The notes: a model not told the origin generated them from the sequence alone. A DNA stretch of 64,000 nucleotides from Xanthobacter autotrophicus (GCF_005871085.1 NZ_VAUP01000028.1:186001-250000), one strand, 5' to 3'. Shown: positions 16,709-26,721, counted from the stretch's first letter. Made by a program: numbers and translations.

Positions 16709-17980
16709 CTATGGATTGTGTCCGAACAGCCGGCCCTTCTCGGCCCACAGCACGAACACCAGCGCGATGGCGCCCAGCACCATGTAGCCCAGGCTCAGCG
16801 GCAGCACCGTGCCATCGAAGGCGCGGCCCACGAAGTAGCCGAGCACGGACGCCATGAGGGTGGTGAAGCCGCCGATGAAGGAGGAGGCGGTTCCGGCCAC
16901 CGCGCCAAGCGGCTCCATGGCCATGGAGTTGAAGTTCGGCACCGTGAGCGCGAACAGGAACTGCCCCGCCCCGACGAGGCCGCAGAACAGCAGCAAGGGC
17001 GGCTTTCCCCCATAGGCGAGGCTGGCGGCCACCATCAGGACGCCCACGGTGATGAAGCCGCAGATGCCGCCGTGGGACAGCCGCCGCATGCCGATCCGCC
17101 GCACCAGGGCCGCGTTGGTGAAGGAGGCCACCGCCATGATGCCCGCCACGGCGGCGAACGCCACCGGGAACAGGTTGCCCAGCTTGTAGACATCGGTCTG
17201 GAACACCTGGGAGGCGGAGCCCACATAGGCCATCAGCGATCCCATCATCAGGCCGATGGCCACCGCATAGCCCGCCGCGCGGCGGGTGGTGAGGGTGAGC
17301 ACCACCGCCTTGCCGATGGCCCGCAGCGAGAAGGGAATGCGGTATTCCGGATGCAGCGTCTCCGGCATGCGCAGGCCGAACCAGACCAGCAGCGCCACGG
17401 CCAGCGTGAGCATGGCGATGAAGATGAGGTGCCAGGAGCCGAAGGCCAGGATGAGGCTGCCCAGCGCCGGCGCCAGGATGGGCACGGTGAGGAACACCAT
17501 CATGGCGAGCGACATGATGCGCGCCATCTCGCGCCCCTCGAACCGGTCGCGCACGATGGCGATGGCGAGCACCCGGCCCGAGGCCGCGCCCACGCCCTGG
17601 ATGACGCGGGCGGCGATCAGCACGTTGAAATCCCGTGTGAACAGGGCGAGCAGCGTGCCCACCGCATAGATGGCGAGGCCCGCGAACAGGATCGGCCGGC
17701 GCCCCACCACGTCGGAGATGGGACCGTAGAGGAATTGCGCGGCGCCGATGCCGAGCAGGTAGGCATAGACCATCACCTGCACGTCATTGGCGTTGGCGAG
17801 GCCGAAGTCTTCCCGGATGGCGCCGAAGGCGGGCAGCAGGTTGTCGATGGAGAAGGCCGTCATGCCGATGAGCAGGGCGATGAGGGCGACGAATTCGAGG
17901 AAGGGCGGCCGGGTGGGCGCCGTCGCCTTCGCCGGAATGGACGCGTTGCGGGGCGCGGGGGCGCGCTCGGGATGGGACAT
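16709..17980 (-). CDS. MFS exporter, Bcr/CflA drug-resistance type
   Basis: A 423-residue inner-membrane protein with twelve predicted hydrophobic segments, typical of the DHA1 Bcr/CflA branch of proton-driven exporters. Markers are the loop motif [20 protein letters not shown] between segments 2 and 3, the [21 protein letters not shown] motif in segment 4, and the APALGSLI motif in segment 5. About 25 Pro/Ala-rich residues precede segment 1. Substrates of such proteins include bicyclomycin, chloramphenicol and sulfonamides, but this one cannot be assigned. The start at 17980 is chosen because the frame upstream is the complement of the DAHP synthase region. Confidence 0.9.
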   Translation of the reverse strand: MSHPERAPAPRNASIPAKATAPTRPPFLEFVALIALLIGMTAFSIDNLLPAFGAIREDFGLANANDVQVMVYAYLLGIGAAQFLYGPISDVVGRRPILFAGLAIYAVGTLLALFTRDFNVLIAARVIQGVGAASGRVLAIAIVRDRFEGREMARIMSLAMMVFLTVPILAPALGSLILAFGSWHLIFIAMLTLAVALLVWFGLRMPETLHPEYRIPFSLRAIGKAVVLTLTTRRAAGYAVAIGLMMGSLMAYVGSASQVFQTDVYKLGNLFPVAFAAVAGIMAVASFTNAALVRRIGMRRLSHGGICGFITVGVLMVAASLAYGGKPPLLLFCGLVGAGQFLFALTVPNFNSMAMEPLGAVAGTASSFIGGFTTLMASVLGYFVGRAFDGTVLPLSLGYMVLGAIALVFVLWAEKGRLFGHNP

Positions 17981-18271
17981 GAAACGCTCTGGCGTTGGGC
18001 GTGTCCCGCAACAGACACGGCTGTGAGGCGCGGTGCGCGGGGAGGGGCAACCGGCAAGGGGGCGGATGGGTGGAGGACACATAGGCGATGGCGCCGGGAA
18101 GGAGAAGGGGCGCCGTCCGTGGACACCGAACCGTGTTTGCGCCGCGTCCTTTCGGCGCGGCGCGGGTTCGTGTATAAGCCCGCCTTCCGGCCCCGCGAAC
18201 ACAAGAGGAACGCAAGGGTTGGACCCGGTGTCGGACGAGCCGGCCCGGTTTTTGAGAACATGGAGAGTGAA

Positions 18272-19708
18272 ATGGTGACCCGCCCGCAATCCGCACCTGT
18301 CCCTGGCGCCGAGATGTCTCGCCGCGCCGAAGGCTGGCGTCCGGATAGCTGGCGATTTTATCCCGGCGTGCAGATGCCCAATTATCCGGACAAGGCAGAA
18401 CTCGCCGATGTGGAAGCCAAGCTTGCCTCCTACCCGCCCCTCGTTTTCGCCGGCGAGGCGCGCCGCCTGAAGGCGGAGATCGCCAAGGTCGCCCGCGGCG
18501 AAGCCTTCCTGCTGCAGGGCGGCGACTGCGCCGAGAGCTTCGACGAGCACTCGGCCGACAACATCCGCGATTTCTTCCGCGTCTTCCTGCAGATGGCGGT
18601 GGTGCTCTCGTTCTCCGGCGGCACGCCGGTGGTGAAGGTGGGCCGCATCGCCGGCCAGTTCGCCAAGCCCCGGTCCTCGGATACCGAGACCGAGAACGGC
18701 GTGACGCTGCCCAGCTACCGTGGAGACATCGTCAACGACATCGCCTTCACCCCCGAGGCGCGCGTTCCGGACCCGCGCCGGCAGATCGAGGCGTACCGCC
18801 AGTCGGCGGCGACGCTCAACCTGCTGCGCGCCTTCGCCAACGGCGGCTATGCCAATCTCGAGAACGCCCACCAGTGGATGCTGGGCTTCGTGAAGGACTC
18901 ACCGCAGTCCTCGCGCTACCAGGAACTCGCGAACCGCATCACCGAGGCGCTCGACTTCATGCGCGCCTGCGGGATCAATCCGCAGAGCCACCCGGAAATG
19001 CGGACCACGGATTTCTTCACCAGCCACGAGGCGCTGCTGCTGGGCTACGAGCAGGCGCTGACGCGGGTGGATTCCACCTCCGGCGACTGGTACGCCACCT
19101 CCGGCCACCTGCTGTGGATCGGCGACCGCACCCGCCAGCCGGACCATGCGCATGTCGAGTATTTCCGAGGCATCCGCAATCCGATCGGCATCAAGTGCGG
19201 CCCTTCCATCACCGGGGACGGCCTCATCCGCCTCTTGGACATCCTGCAGCCCGACAATGAGGCGGGCCGCATCACCCTCATCTGCCGCTTCGGCGCCGAC
19301 AAGGTGGGCGACTACCTGCCGGGCCTGATCCGCGCGGTGGAGAAAGAGGGGCGCGTGGTGGCGTGGTCGTGCGATCCCATGCACGGCAACACCATCAAGG
19401 CGGCGTCGGGCTACAAGACCCGGCCGTTCGAGCGCATCCAGTCGGAGATCCGCTCGTTCTTCGACATCCATGCGGCCGAGGGCACCTTTGCCGGCGGCGT
19501 GCATCTGGAGATGACGGGCAAGAACGTCACCGAATGCACCGGCGGCGCCCGCGCCATCTCGGACGAGGACCTGCGCGATCGCTACCACACCTATTGCGAT
19601 CCGCGCCTCAACGCCGAGCAGGCCATCGAGACCGCCTTCCTGGTGGCCGAGCTGCTGAAGCGCGAGCGCCTCGCCCGCGGCCGCCCGGAGGTGGTGGCGG
19701 CGGAGTGA
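18272..19708 (+). CDS. 3-deoxy-7-phosphoheptulonate synthase, class II
   Basis: A 478-residue cytosolic enzyme for the first step of the shikimate pathway, joining phosphoenolpyruvate and erythrose 4-phosphate. It belongs to the plant-like class II type. Motifs are [11 protein letters not shown] with a metal Cys, [44 protein letters not shown] with a metal His, [15 protein letters not shown] with a metal Glu, and YCDPRLN with a metal Asp. The ATG at 18272 follows GGAGAG by six bases; a second ATG 12 bases upstream lacks this spacing. Upstream the frame stays open for 2.6 kb, a by-product of high GC. A terminator follows. Confidence 0.96.
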   Translation: MVTRPQSAPVPGAEMSRRAEGWRPDSWRFYPGVQMPNYPDKAELADVEAKLASYPPLVFAGEARRLKAEIAKVARGEAFLLQGGDCAESFDEHSADNIRDFFRVFLQMAVVLSFSGGTPVVKVGRIAGQFAKPRSSDTETENGVTLPSYRGDIVNDIAFTPEARVPDPRRQIEAYRQSAATLNLLRAFANGGYANLENAHQWMLGFVKDSPQSSRYQELANRITEALDFMRACGINPQSHPEMRTTDFFTSHEALLLGYEQALTRVDSTSGDWYATSGHLLWIGDRTRQPDHAHVEYFRGIRNPIGIKCGPSITGDGLIRLLDILQPDNEAGRITLICRFGADKVGDYLPGLIRAVEKEGRVVAWSCDPMHGNTIKAASGYKTRPFERIQSEIRSFFDIHAAEGTFAGGVHLEMTGKNVTECTGGARAISDEDLRDRYHTYCDPRLNAEQAIETAFLVAELLKRERLARGRPEVVAAE

Positions 19709-19743
19709 TTGCCGCTCATTGACGCGGATTGTGTGATTTCAGG

Positions 19744-19772
19744 AAACGGCGGGCTCAGGCCCGCCGTTTTCG
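19744..19772 (+). terminator. Intrinsic terminator after DAHP synthase
   Basis: AAACGGCGGGC-TCAG-GCCCGCCGTTTT: a stem of about 11 bp ending in a T tract and then CGTTT. Confidence 0.9.
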
Positions 19773-19879
19773 TTTCCAGGGATGCGGTGGCAGGTGCCGC
19801 AGGCGCGAAGGTCCATGCGTCTTTCAACACGTGGCTCCAGACCACGCCTGTCTGTTGATCTACTTAATTTTAGGCGACT

Positions 19880-20380
19880 TTAGCTGCGCGCAGTGACCAT
19901 GCCGGCCACATCCGCAAATGCCCCCTCCGCGAGCTCCGCCACCAGCAGGCGGGCCGGATCAACCGGACCGGGAAGCGTCACCCGGCCGACGGGCACCCGT
20001 TTGAAGCCGAAGCGGGCGTAATAGGGCTCGTCCCCCACCAGCACCACCAGGCGATGGCCGCCTTCCTGCGCTGCCTTCAACGCCACCTCCATCAGCCGGG
20101 CGCCGATGCCCACCGACTGGAACGGCGGCTCCACCGTGAGCGGGCCGAGCAGCAGCGCCGGCGTTGAGCCGACGCGCACGCGCGTCAGCCGCACCGAGCC
20201 CACCAGCATGTTGCCCACCCGCGCGGTGAAGGAGAGGGCGCGCTCGTGGGGCGTCTGCTCGCGGATGCGGAAGGCAGTGCGGGCGAACCGCCCGGGGCCG
20301 AAGGTGCGTTCGTGCAGCTTGTCGATGTCGTGGTCGTCGGCCGCCGTCTCGACGGCGATGGACAGGGGAAGCTCGGTCAT
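19880..20380 (-). CDS. GNAT N-acetyltransferase, YhbS type
   Basis: A 166-residue acetyl-CoA-dependent acetyltransferase. The acetyl-CoA motif A is in LGPLTVEPPFQSVGIGARLMEVALKAAQEGG (Q/R-x-x-G-x-G/A pattern as QSVGIGARL). The ending VLVGDEPYYARFGFKRVP is the conserved YhbS-like motif B. Substrate is unknown; some relatives act on small molecules or protein N termini. The start at 20380 begins MTELPLSIAVETAADDHDIDKLHERTFG, in keeping with the family. It is convergent with DAHP synthase. Confidence 0.9.
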   Translation of the reverse strand: MTELPLSIAVETAADDHDIDKLHERTFGPGRFARTAFRIREQTPHERALSFTARVGNMLVGSVRLTRVRVGSTPALLLGPLTVEPPFQSVGIGARLMEVALKAAQEGGHRLVVLVGDEPYYARFGFKRVPVGRVTLPGPVDPARLLVAELAEGAFADVAGMVTARS

Positions 20381-20635
20381 GGAAGGCTCGTTTCGCGGGC
20401 AGGACGAAAGGCCCGCGAGACAGCCGGAAGGATCACCGACCGGGTCGTCAGGCGGGCAGCAAGGCACGGGCGGTCTGGCGCGCCGTGTCCTGTCGTCGTC
20501 GCTGAAGGCGGGTGACCATCACGTCCTGCACGAGAACATCTTCCTCAGGAGAGAGGCGGGCCGATACCACGGCGGTGGGGGAAGGTCCAGAGGGTGGGGG
20601 GCGGCTGGCACTTCCCCGCCCTTCTCACCATCTCA

Positions 20636-20729
20636 CCCTCGTCGCCCTCCGGCTTGACCGGAGGGCCCATCCCGCCGCTGTATCCCGGCCGCACCATGGG
20701 CCGACCGGTCAAGCCGGACGGCGACGGGG
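20636..20729. repeat. Dispersed palindromic repeat, diverged copy
   Basis: CGTCGCCCTCCGGCTTGACC, a hairpin, and a spacer lead to the complementary arm GGTCAAGCCGGACGGCGACG. The element is thus a long imperfect inverted repeat of about 94 bases, organised like the one at 15494-15603. Confidence 0.6.
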
Positions 20730-20769
20730 TGTGGGGGCCTGAAAGCATTGCCCCCACAAAGCGCTGCCC

Positions 20770-20812
20770 CCTCCCCAACCCTCCCCCGCAAGCGGGAGAG
20801 GGAGCCGGCCGG
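20770..20812. repeat. Short G/C-rich repeat, copy 1
   Basis: Contains CCTCCCCCGCAAGCGGGAGA followed by GGG, with the core hairpin CCCGC-AA-GCGGG. The same 23 bases recur at about 28019-28041. Confidence 0.65.
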
Positions 20813-20872
20813 CGCGGGGGTGGAGAGCAGGGTTCGCTGGCGATTCTTTTCAAACTGAGACACCACGGGCCT

Positions 20873-22072
20873 TCAGGCGCCGTAGATCCAGCCGTAGCGG
20901 TCCAGCAGGGCCGGGCCCTGGCGGCGCAGCACCAGGTCGCGGGCGATCCGAGGCGCGCCGGAGAGGTGGTAGATCATGCCGTTGCGCCGCGCCTCGCCCT
21001 GGATGCGGGCGGTGCGGCCGCGCCGCTCGCTTTCATAGGCGCGCAGGGCGGTGGCGGCATCATTCTCGCGGGCCAGCGCGCCGGCAAGGCTCGCCGCATC
21101 CTCGATGGCCTGCGCCGCGCCCTGGGCGAGGAAGGGCAGCATGGCATGGGCGGCATCGCCCAGGAGCGTGACGCGGCCGGAACCCCAGCGGGGCAGGGGA
21201 TCGATGTCGTAGAGCCCCCAGCACAGGAAATGGGAGGCGCTTTCCAAGAGCTTGCGCACCTCGCCGGTCCAGGAGGCGAAGGCGGCGTGGACGGCGGCGC
21301 TGTCGCCGGGCGCGCTCCAGCGGGCCACCGGCTCGGTCTGCTTGACGATGGCGACGAGGTTGAGCACCTCGCCGCCCTTCACCGGATAGACCACCAGATG
21401 CGCGTCGCGGCCGAGATAGAGCCGCACGTCCGGGGGATGGCGCTCCGGCACCGGCACGGTGGCGCGAAAGGCCAGGCGTCGGGCGAAGACCGGCGGGTCC
21501 TTGACGCCGAGATGGGCGCGCACCGCAGAGCGCACGCCATCCGCGCCGACGAGGATGTCGGCGCCATGGGCCAGCAGGGTGTCCCCCTGCTTCACCACCG
21601 CGCGCACGCCGCCGAAGGAGGGTTCCACCGCCGTCAGGTCGGAGCCGAGGCTCAGGATGGCGCCTTCCTCCCGGGCGGCATCGGCCAGCAGGTTCTGCAG
21701 GTCCGCCCGATGCACCACGAGGAAGGGCGCGCCGTAGCGCGTCGCTGCCGGTCCGTAATGGGCGCGGGTGATGGTGGCGCCGCTGCGCCCGTCGCGCACG
21801 TCCAGGGAACGCGGGGCCACCGCCACCTGCTCGAGGCGCTTCAAAAGGCCGAACTCCCGCAGGACGCGGGTGGCGTTGGGGGTGAGCTGGAGGCCGGCGC
21901 CGACCTCCTTCAGCTTCTTCGCCTGTTCCACCACCTGCACCGCAAGGCCGGCGCGGGCGAGGGCAATGGCGGTGGCCAGCCCGCCGATCCCCGCGCCCAC
22001 CACCACGGCGCTGCGCGCCGCGCGGACCGGCTTTGGCCGAAAGGGAATAGGCAAGGCTAGAGGCTCGGCCAT
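20873..22072 (-). CDS. FAD-dependent aromatic-ring monooxygenase
   Basis: A 399-residue class A flavoprotein monooxygenase related to salicylate and 3-hydroxybenzoate hydroxylases. The FAD fingerprint GAGIGGLATAIALARAG is at about residues 27-43, the DG motif is LVGADGVRSAVR near 165, and the second FAD motif is VTLLGDAAHAMLPFLAQGAAQAIEDA near 300. The ring substrate is unknown because no catabolic genes lie next to it. Proteins of this type near central genes are often annotated as 3-hydroxybenzoate 6-monooxygenase without proof. It is followed at its 5' side by a zinc-binding protein gene in the same direction, 45 bases away. Confidence 0.88.
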   Translation of the reverse strand: MAEPLALPIPFRPKPVRAARSAVVVGAGIGGLATAIALARAGLAVQVVEQAKKLKEVGAGLQLTPNATRVLREFGLLKRLEQVAVAPRSLDVRDGRSGATITRAHYGPAATRYGAPFLVVHRADLQNLLADAAREEGAILSLGSDLTAVEPSFGGVRAVVKQGDTLLAHGADILVGADGVRSAVRAHLGVKDPPVFARRLAFRATVPVPERHPPDVRLYLGRDAHLVVYPVKGGEVLNLVAIVKQTEPVARWSAPGDSAAVHAAFASWTGEVRKLLESASHFLCWGLYDIDPLPRWGSGRVTLLGDAAHAMLPFLAQGAAQAIEDAASLAGALARENDAATALRAYESERRGRTARIQGEARRNGMIYHLSGAPRIARDLVLRRQGPALLDRYGWIYGA

Positions 22073-22117
22073 GGCGGCATCCGGCTCCGCGCGGGGAGCC
22101 GGCGGATCAGCTTTCGG

Positions 22118-22375
22118 TCAGGCGGCGGTGGCCGCCGGGGTGTCGTGCCACTCGCACTCTTCCGGCTTGGCCGCGCCGGCGGCAAGGGCCGGGTTGTAGC
22201 GGTAGAGGGTGGAGCAATAAGGGCAGACCGCCTCGGTATCGCCGCCGAGGTCGATGAAGATGTGCGGGTGGTCGAACGGCGGCTTGGCGCCCACGCACAT
22301 GAATTCCTTGCTGCCCACCTCGATCAGGGTGACGCCGAGGTCGTTGCAGAAGTGGGGAATGCCGGTGTCCGCCAT
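22118..22375 (-). CDS. Zinc-finger CHCC protein, NDUFS6-like
   Basis: An 85-residue protein with the zf-CHCC domain found in the 13-kDa accessory subunit of mitochondrial complex I (NDUFS6) and its alphaproteobacterial relatives. Likely zinc ligands are Cys27 in FMCVG, a His in FDHPHIF, and Cys51 and Cys54 in CPYCSTLYRY. The bacterial homologue is an accessory of complex I in alphaproteobacteria. It lies upstream of the flavin monooxygenase and ends 45 bases before it. The ATG at 22375 is the natural start. Confidence 0.87.
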   Translation of the reverse strand: MADTGIPHFCNDLGVTLIEVGSKEFMCVGAKPPFDHPHIFIDLGGDTEAVCPYCSTLYRYNPALAAGAAKPEECEWHDTPAATAA

Positions 22376-22932
22376 GGTTCCGCCCGTGTGCGTTCAAAAA
22401 AGCGCCGCGACCTTAGCCTTTGATGCGCGCCGGTGAAAGACCCCGTGCCGCGGCAGATCGGCCATGGCTGTGTGTGGGGGAACCGGCGCCGTCTCGACGA
22501 ACGGTTTGGTCCGGGTTATCGTTGCGGCAGGTAAAGAGGGGAGGGTCGTGTCCATGCAGCATTTCATGTCCGACGCGCCATCCCACGCAAGGCTTGCCCA
22601 CGCAAGGCTTGCCCACGGCAGGCTTCCGCGCGCCCCGTTTGCCAGTTCCCCGTTTGCCCGCGTTCCGTCGGGAGCCGTTATCGGCGCGGGGCTTGCGCGC
22701 GGCGTTTTCCGGCGCACCCACCACACCGACGTCATTCCCAGGCGTCCACGCCGCTAGCTCGGTCCTCCTTCCAGCGCGCGTGGTCCGCCCCGCGCCGGCC
22801 TCCCGGCCGGCGGGGACAGTGACGCCCGCCCTTCCTCCGCTTCACCCGACGCGGCGCGCCTTGCGCCGCCTCTCCTTGTCCGAACCAGGGACCGGCCCTT
22901 TGCGCATGACCTTGCGCGGCCGGGAACGTGTC
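22376..22932. other. Gene-free spacer upstream of the ABC exporter
   Basis: 557 bases between divergent genes with no credible coding frame. It contains a 15-base tandem repeat at 22582-22626 (CCCACGCAAGGCTTG twice exactly, then once with changes) and must hold the promoters of both flanking genes. I saw no recognisable operator. Confidence 0.5.
22582..22626. repeat. 15-bp tandem repeat, three units
   Basis: Two identical copies of CCCACGCAAGGCTTG followed by CCCACGGCAGGCTTC. Confidence 0.8.
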
Positions 22933-24732
22933 ATGTCGCTCTTTCAGACCCACAAGCGCGGGGTGCCCTTCCGCGCCGTCTTCGCCTTCCTCCTCGGCCA
23001 TTGGCGGCGCCGGAAGGGAGTGATCGCCGCCACCGCCGCCGCCGTGCTCATCGCGACGCTCGCGGAAGTGTTCGTGCCGCTGTTCGCCGGCCGGCTGATC
23101 GGCGCGCTCGCGGGCGCGGACCGGGAGGCGGCGTGGCAGGCGGCGAGCGCGGCCTTCCTCGCCATCGTGGCGCTCGGCGCGGTGATGGTCACCGCCCGGC
23201 ATTTCACCTACGTCATCATCGTCAAACTCACCCTGCGCATGATGTCGGACCTGGCGGCGGACGCCTTCGCCCGGGTCCAGCGCTTCTCGGCGGACTGGCA
23301 TGCGAGCACGTTCGCCGGCTCCACCGTGCGCAAGATCTCGCGCGGCATGTGGTCCCTCGATGTGCTGCACGACACGTTGCTGGTGGCGCTGTTCCCGTCC
23401 GTGGTGGCGCTGGCCGGCTCGGCGATCCTGCTCGGCCTGCACTGGCCGGTGATGGGCCTCGTGGTGGCGGTGGGCGCGGTGGCCTTTGTGACGCTGACGC
23501 TGGTGCTGTCGCTGAACGTCGTGGCGCCCGCCGCCCGCCTCTCCAACGCGTGGGATACCCGCGTCGGCGGCGTGCTGGCCGATGCCGTGGGCTGCAACGC
23601 GGTGGTGAAGGGCTTCGGCGCCGAAGAGCGGGAGGAGGCGCGGCTTGCCCGCGTGCTCGCCAAGTGGAACGGGCGCACCCGTCGCACCTGGATGGCGGGC
23701 ACCTGGGCCGGAACGGCGCAACTGATGGCGCTGGTGGCGCTCCAGGCCGCCATCATCGGCACGGCGCTGATGCTGTGGCGGCAGGGGGCGGCGAGCGCGG
23801 GCGACATCGCCTATGTGCTCACCACCTACCTTGTCGTGCACTCTTACCTGCGCGACATCGGCATGCATGTGCACAATCTCCAGCGCTCCCTCAACGAGCT
23901 GGAGGAACTGGTGGAGATCCACCAGCAGCCGGTGGCCATCGCCGATGCCAAGGGGGCCGTGCCCATCAACGTGGAGGACGGGCGCATCGCCTTCGAGCAC
24001 GTCACCTTCCACTATCGCGGCCATGACACGCCGCTGTTCGAGGACCTGAACGTCACCATCGATGGCGGCGAGCGGGTGGGCCTCGTGGGCCATTCCGGCT
24101 CCGGCAAGACCACGTTCGTGAAGCTGATCCAGCGCATGCACGACGTGACCTCGGGCCGGGTGACCGTGGACGGGCAGGATGTGCGCGCGGTGACGCAGGG
24201 CTCACTCCGGCGGGCCATCGCGGTAGTGCAGCAGGAGCCGGTCCTGTTCCACCGCTCGCTGATGGAGAACATCGCCTATGGCCGTCCCGACGCCTCCTTC
24301 GCGGAGATCCGGCGAGCGGCGGAGCTGGCCAATGCCTCGGGCTTCATCGAGCGCATGCCGCGTGGCTACGGCACGCTGGTGGGCGAGCGGGGGGTGAAGC
24401 TCTCCGGAGGCGAGCGCCAGCGCATAGCCATCGCCCGCGCCTTCCTCGCGGATGCGCGCATCCTGATCCTGGACGAGGCCACCTCCAGCCTCGATTCGGA
24501 ATCGGAAGCCGCGATCCAGGAGGCCATGGAGCGGCTGATGGTGGGGCGCACGACGCTGGTCATCGCCCACCGGCTGTCCACGGTGCGCTCCCTTGATCGC
24601 CTGCTGGTGTTCGACCGGGGGCGGATCGTGGAGGAGGGCGACCACGATGCCCTCGTGCAGCGCGAGGGCGGCCTCTATCGCCGCCTGTTCGAGCGGCAGG
24701 CCATGGAGCTGGCACGCGGTCTGGCGGCGTGA
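22933..24732 (+). CDS. ABC exporter, fused membrane and ATPase domains
   Basis: A 599-residue half-transporter that should act as a homodimer in the inner membrane. Residues 1-320 hold about six transmembrane helices of the type I exporter fold. Residues 340-590 hold the ATPase with Walker A GHSGSGKTT, the Q-loop VVQQEP, signature LSGGERQRIA, Walker B ILILDEATSS and the switch His in VIAHRLSTV. The layout fits MsbA- or multidrug-type exporters; substrate is not predictable. The start ATG at 22933 (MSLFQTHKRG) is preferred; an ATG 27 bases upstream is an alternative. A terminator follows. Confidence 0.9.
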   Translation: MSLFQTHKRGVPFRAVFAFLLGHWRRRKGVIAATAAAVLIATLAEVFVPLFAGRLIGALAGADREAAWQAASAAFLAIVALGAVMVTARHFTYVIIVKLTLRMMSDLAADAFARVQRFSADWHASTFAGSTVRKISRGMWSLDVLHDTLLVALFPSVVALAGSAILLGLHWPVMGLVVAVGAVAFVTLTLVLSLNVVAPAARLSNAWDTRVGGVLADAVGCNAVVKGFGAEEREEARLARVLAKWNGRTRRTWMAGTWAGTAQLMALVALQAAIIGTALMLWRQGAASAGDIAYVLTTYLVVHSYLRDIGMHVHNLQRSLNELEELVEIHQQPVAIADAKGAVPINVEDGRIAFEHVTFHYRGHDTPLFEDLNVTIDGGERVGLVGHSGSGKTTFVKLIQRMHDVTSGRVTVDGQDVRAVTQGSLRRAIAVVQQEPVLFHRSLMENIAYGRPDASFAEIRRAAELANASGFIERMPRGYGTLVGERGVKLSGGERQRIAIARAFLADARILILDEATSSLDSESEAAIQEAMERLMVGRTTLVIAHRLSTVRSLDRLLVFDRGRIVEEGDHDALVQREGGLYRRLFERQAMELARGLAA

Positions 24733-24761
24733 CGACCGGGTGAGCGACAGAAGAGGCAACA

Positions 24762-24795
24762 GGGGGCGGCGCGAGGGTGCCGCCCCTTTTGTTTC
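24762..24795 (+). terminator. Intrinsic terminator after the ABC exporter
   Basis: GGGGGCGGC-GCGAGGGT-GCCGCCCCTTTTGTTT: 9-bp stem followed by a T-rich tract. Confidence 0.8.
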
Positions 24796-24884
24796 GGACG
24801 CTGATTCCAACCGTCCCGCCCCTTGCGCCAGCCCGCGAAGGCGTTACACCTTCTCTGGCATAATGAATCCAGAAGAGGTGCGCG

Positions 24885-25661
24885 GTGCCGCTCATCGATC
24901 TGTCCGGGGAGCGTTTCCAGGTGGAGGTTTCGGGGCCGGAGGGGGCGCCGCCCCTTGTCCTGTCCCATTCCCTGGGCTGCACGCTGGGTATGTGGGACGA
25001 GGTGACACCGCTGTTCGCCCGCACCCGCCGGGTCATCCGCTACGACGCCCGTGGCCATGGGGCGAGCGTGGCGCCAGATCAGGTTTATGCCATGGGCGAC
25101 CTCGGCCGCGACGTGCTGGCCATCCTCGACCGGCTGGGCCTTGCGCAGGCTGATTTCTGCGGCCTGTCGCTGGGCGGCATGGTGGGCCAGTGGCTGGCTC
25201 TGAACGCGCCCCAGCGCCTGACGCGGCTGGTGCTGTCCAATACCACCGCCCATGCCGGCCCGCCCCGCTTCTGGGACCAGCGCATCAAAGCGGTGCGTCG
25301 CGACGGCGTGGAACCCATCGCGGATTCCGTCATCGACAGCTGGTTCACCCCGGATTTCCGCGCAAAGGCGCCGGCGCGGGTGGCCGCCGTCCGGGCCATG
25401 GTGACGGGCACCAGCCCCGCCGGCTACATGGGCACCAGCGCCGCCATGCGCGACATGGATTTCCGCCACGAGCTGAAGGCCGTGCGCGTGGAAACGCTGG
25501 TGATCGTCTCGGATGGCGACCGCTCCACGCCGCCGGCCTGGGGCGAGGCCATCGCCGCCGCCATTCCCGGCGCCAGGCTGGCGCGGCTGCCGGGCGGCCA
25601 CCTCTCCGCCATCGAGCAGCCCGAGGCGTTCGTGCGCACGGTGGACGGCTTCCTGGGCTGA
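24885..25661 (+). CDS. pcaD: 3-oxoadipate enol-lactonase-like hydrolase
   Basis: A 258-residue alpha/beta hydrolase most like PcaD, which opens the enol-lactone in the beta-ketoadipate pathway. The nucleophile elbow is GLSLGGMVGQWL with Ser95, the acid is in SDGDRSTP and the His in PGGHLSAIEQP. YDARGHGAS and NTTAHAGPPRFWDQRI also match PcaD. It starts at GTG 24885 with AGAGG upstream. No other protocatechuate-pathway gene is near, so it may be a paralogue with another lactone or ester substrate; the name is a best match only. Confidence 0.75.
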   Translation: MPLIDLSGERFQVEVSGPEGAPPLVLSHSLGCTLGMWDEVTPLFARTRRVIRYDARGHGASVAPDQVYAMGDLGRDVLAILDRLGLAQADFCGLSLGGMVGQWLALNAPQRLTRLVLSNTTAHAGPPRFWDQRIKAVRRDGVEPIADSVIDSWFTPDFRAKAPARVAAVRAMVTGTSPAGYMGTSAAMRDMDFRHELKAVRVETLVIVSDGDRSTPPAWGEAIAAAIPGARLARLPGGHLSAIEQPEAFVRTVDGFLG

Positions 25662-25738
25662 CATCCGGCCGACATCTCAGCCGGTGACATTCGCGCGCGG
25701 GCGTGGAACATGCGCGGCGGATGGACCGGGAGGACAGG

Positions 25739-26701
25739 ATGGCGACGCCGGAGACCGGGGAGCATCACGACCACGATCATGCCGACCACGATCATGGCGC
25801 GCATGGTCATTCAGGCCACAGCCATGCCGTTCCCGATTCCCTGCGTGCCTTCGCCATCGGCGCCGGGCTGAATTTTGGCTTCGTCATCGTCGAGGTGATC
25901 TTCGGCCTCTATGCCGGCTCCCTCGCGCTGCTGGCCGATGCCGGGCACAATCTGTCCGACGTGCTCGGCCTGGTGCTGGCCTGGGGCGCGGCGTGGCTGT
26001 CGCGGCGGGCGCCGACGCGGCTGCGCACCTATGGCTACGGCCGCTCGTCCATCCTCGCCGCTCTGGCCAATGCCATGATCCTGCTGCTGGGCACCGGCGG
26101 CATCATCCTGGAGGCCATCTCGCGCCTGTCCCAGCCCGAGCCGGTGCAGACCGGGATCGTGATGGTGGTGGCCCTGGTGGGCGTCGCGGTGAACATGGGC
26201 ACGGCGCTGATGTTCATGGCCGGCCGCAAGGGCGATCTCAACGTGCGCGGCGCCTTCATCCACATGGTGGCGGATGGCGCCATCTCGCTGGGGGTGGTGG
26301 CCGCGGCCGGGGTGATCGCGCTCTCGGGCTGGCTGTGGCTCGACCCGGTGGTGTCGCTGGTGATCGCGGTGGCCATCATCGCCGGCACCTGGGGCCTGCT
26401 GCGCGACAGCGTCAACCTCGCCATGGACATGGTGCCCACCGGCGTCGATCCCGAGCAGGTGGAAGCGTTCCTTGCCGCCCGTCCCGGGGTGAGTGAGGTG
26501 CACGACCTGCACATCTGGGGGCTTTCCACCACCTCGGTTGCCCTCTCCGCTCATCTGGTCCGGCCGGGCGCTGCGCTCGACGATGATTTCCTGAGCGAGA
26601 CCTGCGCCGGACTGAAGGCGCGCTTCGGCATCGCCCATCCGGTGCTGCAGGTGGAGGAGGGGCGCATGGCCTGCGCCCTGGCCCCTCGGGACGTGGTTTA
26701 G
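25739..26701 (+). CDS. Cation diffusion facilitator, CzcD/ZitB type
   Basis: A 320-residue inner-membrane exporter of Zn2+, Co2+ or Cd2+ in exchange for protons. The first 30 residues are a His/Asp-rich metal-capturing tail. Six transmembrane helices follow. The transport-site acids and His are in DAGHNLSDVLGL (helix 2) and HMVADGAISLG (helix 5). A cytoplasmic dimerisation domain with VHDLHIWGLS closes the protein. The ATG at 25739 is chosen because GGGAGG sits five bases upstream; an ATG at 25703 is possible. It is convergent with the fds operon. Confidence 0.92.
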   Translation: MATPETGEHHDHDHADHDHGAHGHSGHSHAVPDSLRAFAIGAGLNFGFVIVEVIFGLYAGSLALLADAGHNLSDVLGLVLAWGAAWLSRRAPTRLRTYGYGRSSILAALANAMILLLGTGGIILEAISRLSQPEPVQTGIVMVVALVGVAVNMGTALMFMAGRKGDLNVRGAFIHMVADGAISLGVVAAAGVIALSGWLWLDPVVSLVIAVAIIAGTWGLLRDSVNLAMDMVPTGVDPEQVEAFLAARPGVSEVHDLHIWGLSTTSVALSAHLVRPGAALDDDFLSETCAGLKARFGIAHPVLQVEEGRMACALAPRDVV

Positions 26702-26721
26702 AGACCGTCCTGAAGCAAGGC

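Larger units (their letters stand above)
20381..20872. other. Gene-free spacer with repeat elements
   Basis: 492 bases with no credible gene on either strand. The left 250 bases hold nothing I can name, apart from promoter space for the acetyltransferase. The right part is filled by two repeat elements (20636-20729 and 20770-20812). Confidence 0.55.

Noticed and set aside
15611-18271. An open frame of about 2.6 kb upstream of and continuous with DAHP synthase
   Set aside because: It is the complement of the SHOCT and MFS genes, has a low-complexity His/Gly/Ala/Arg-rich composition, and the true start with a ribosome site is at 18272.
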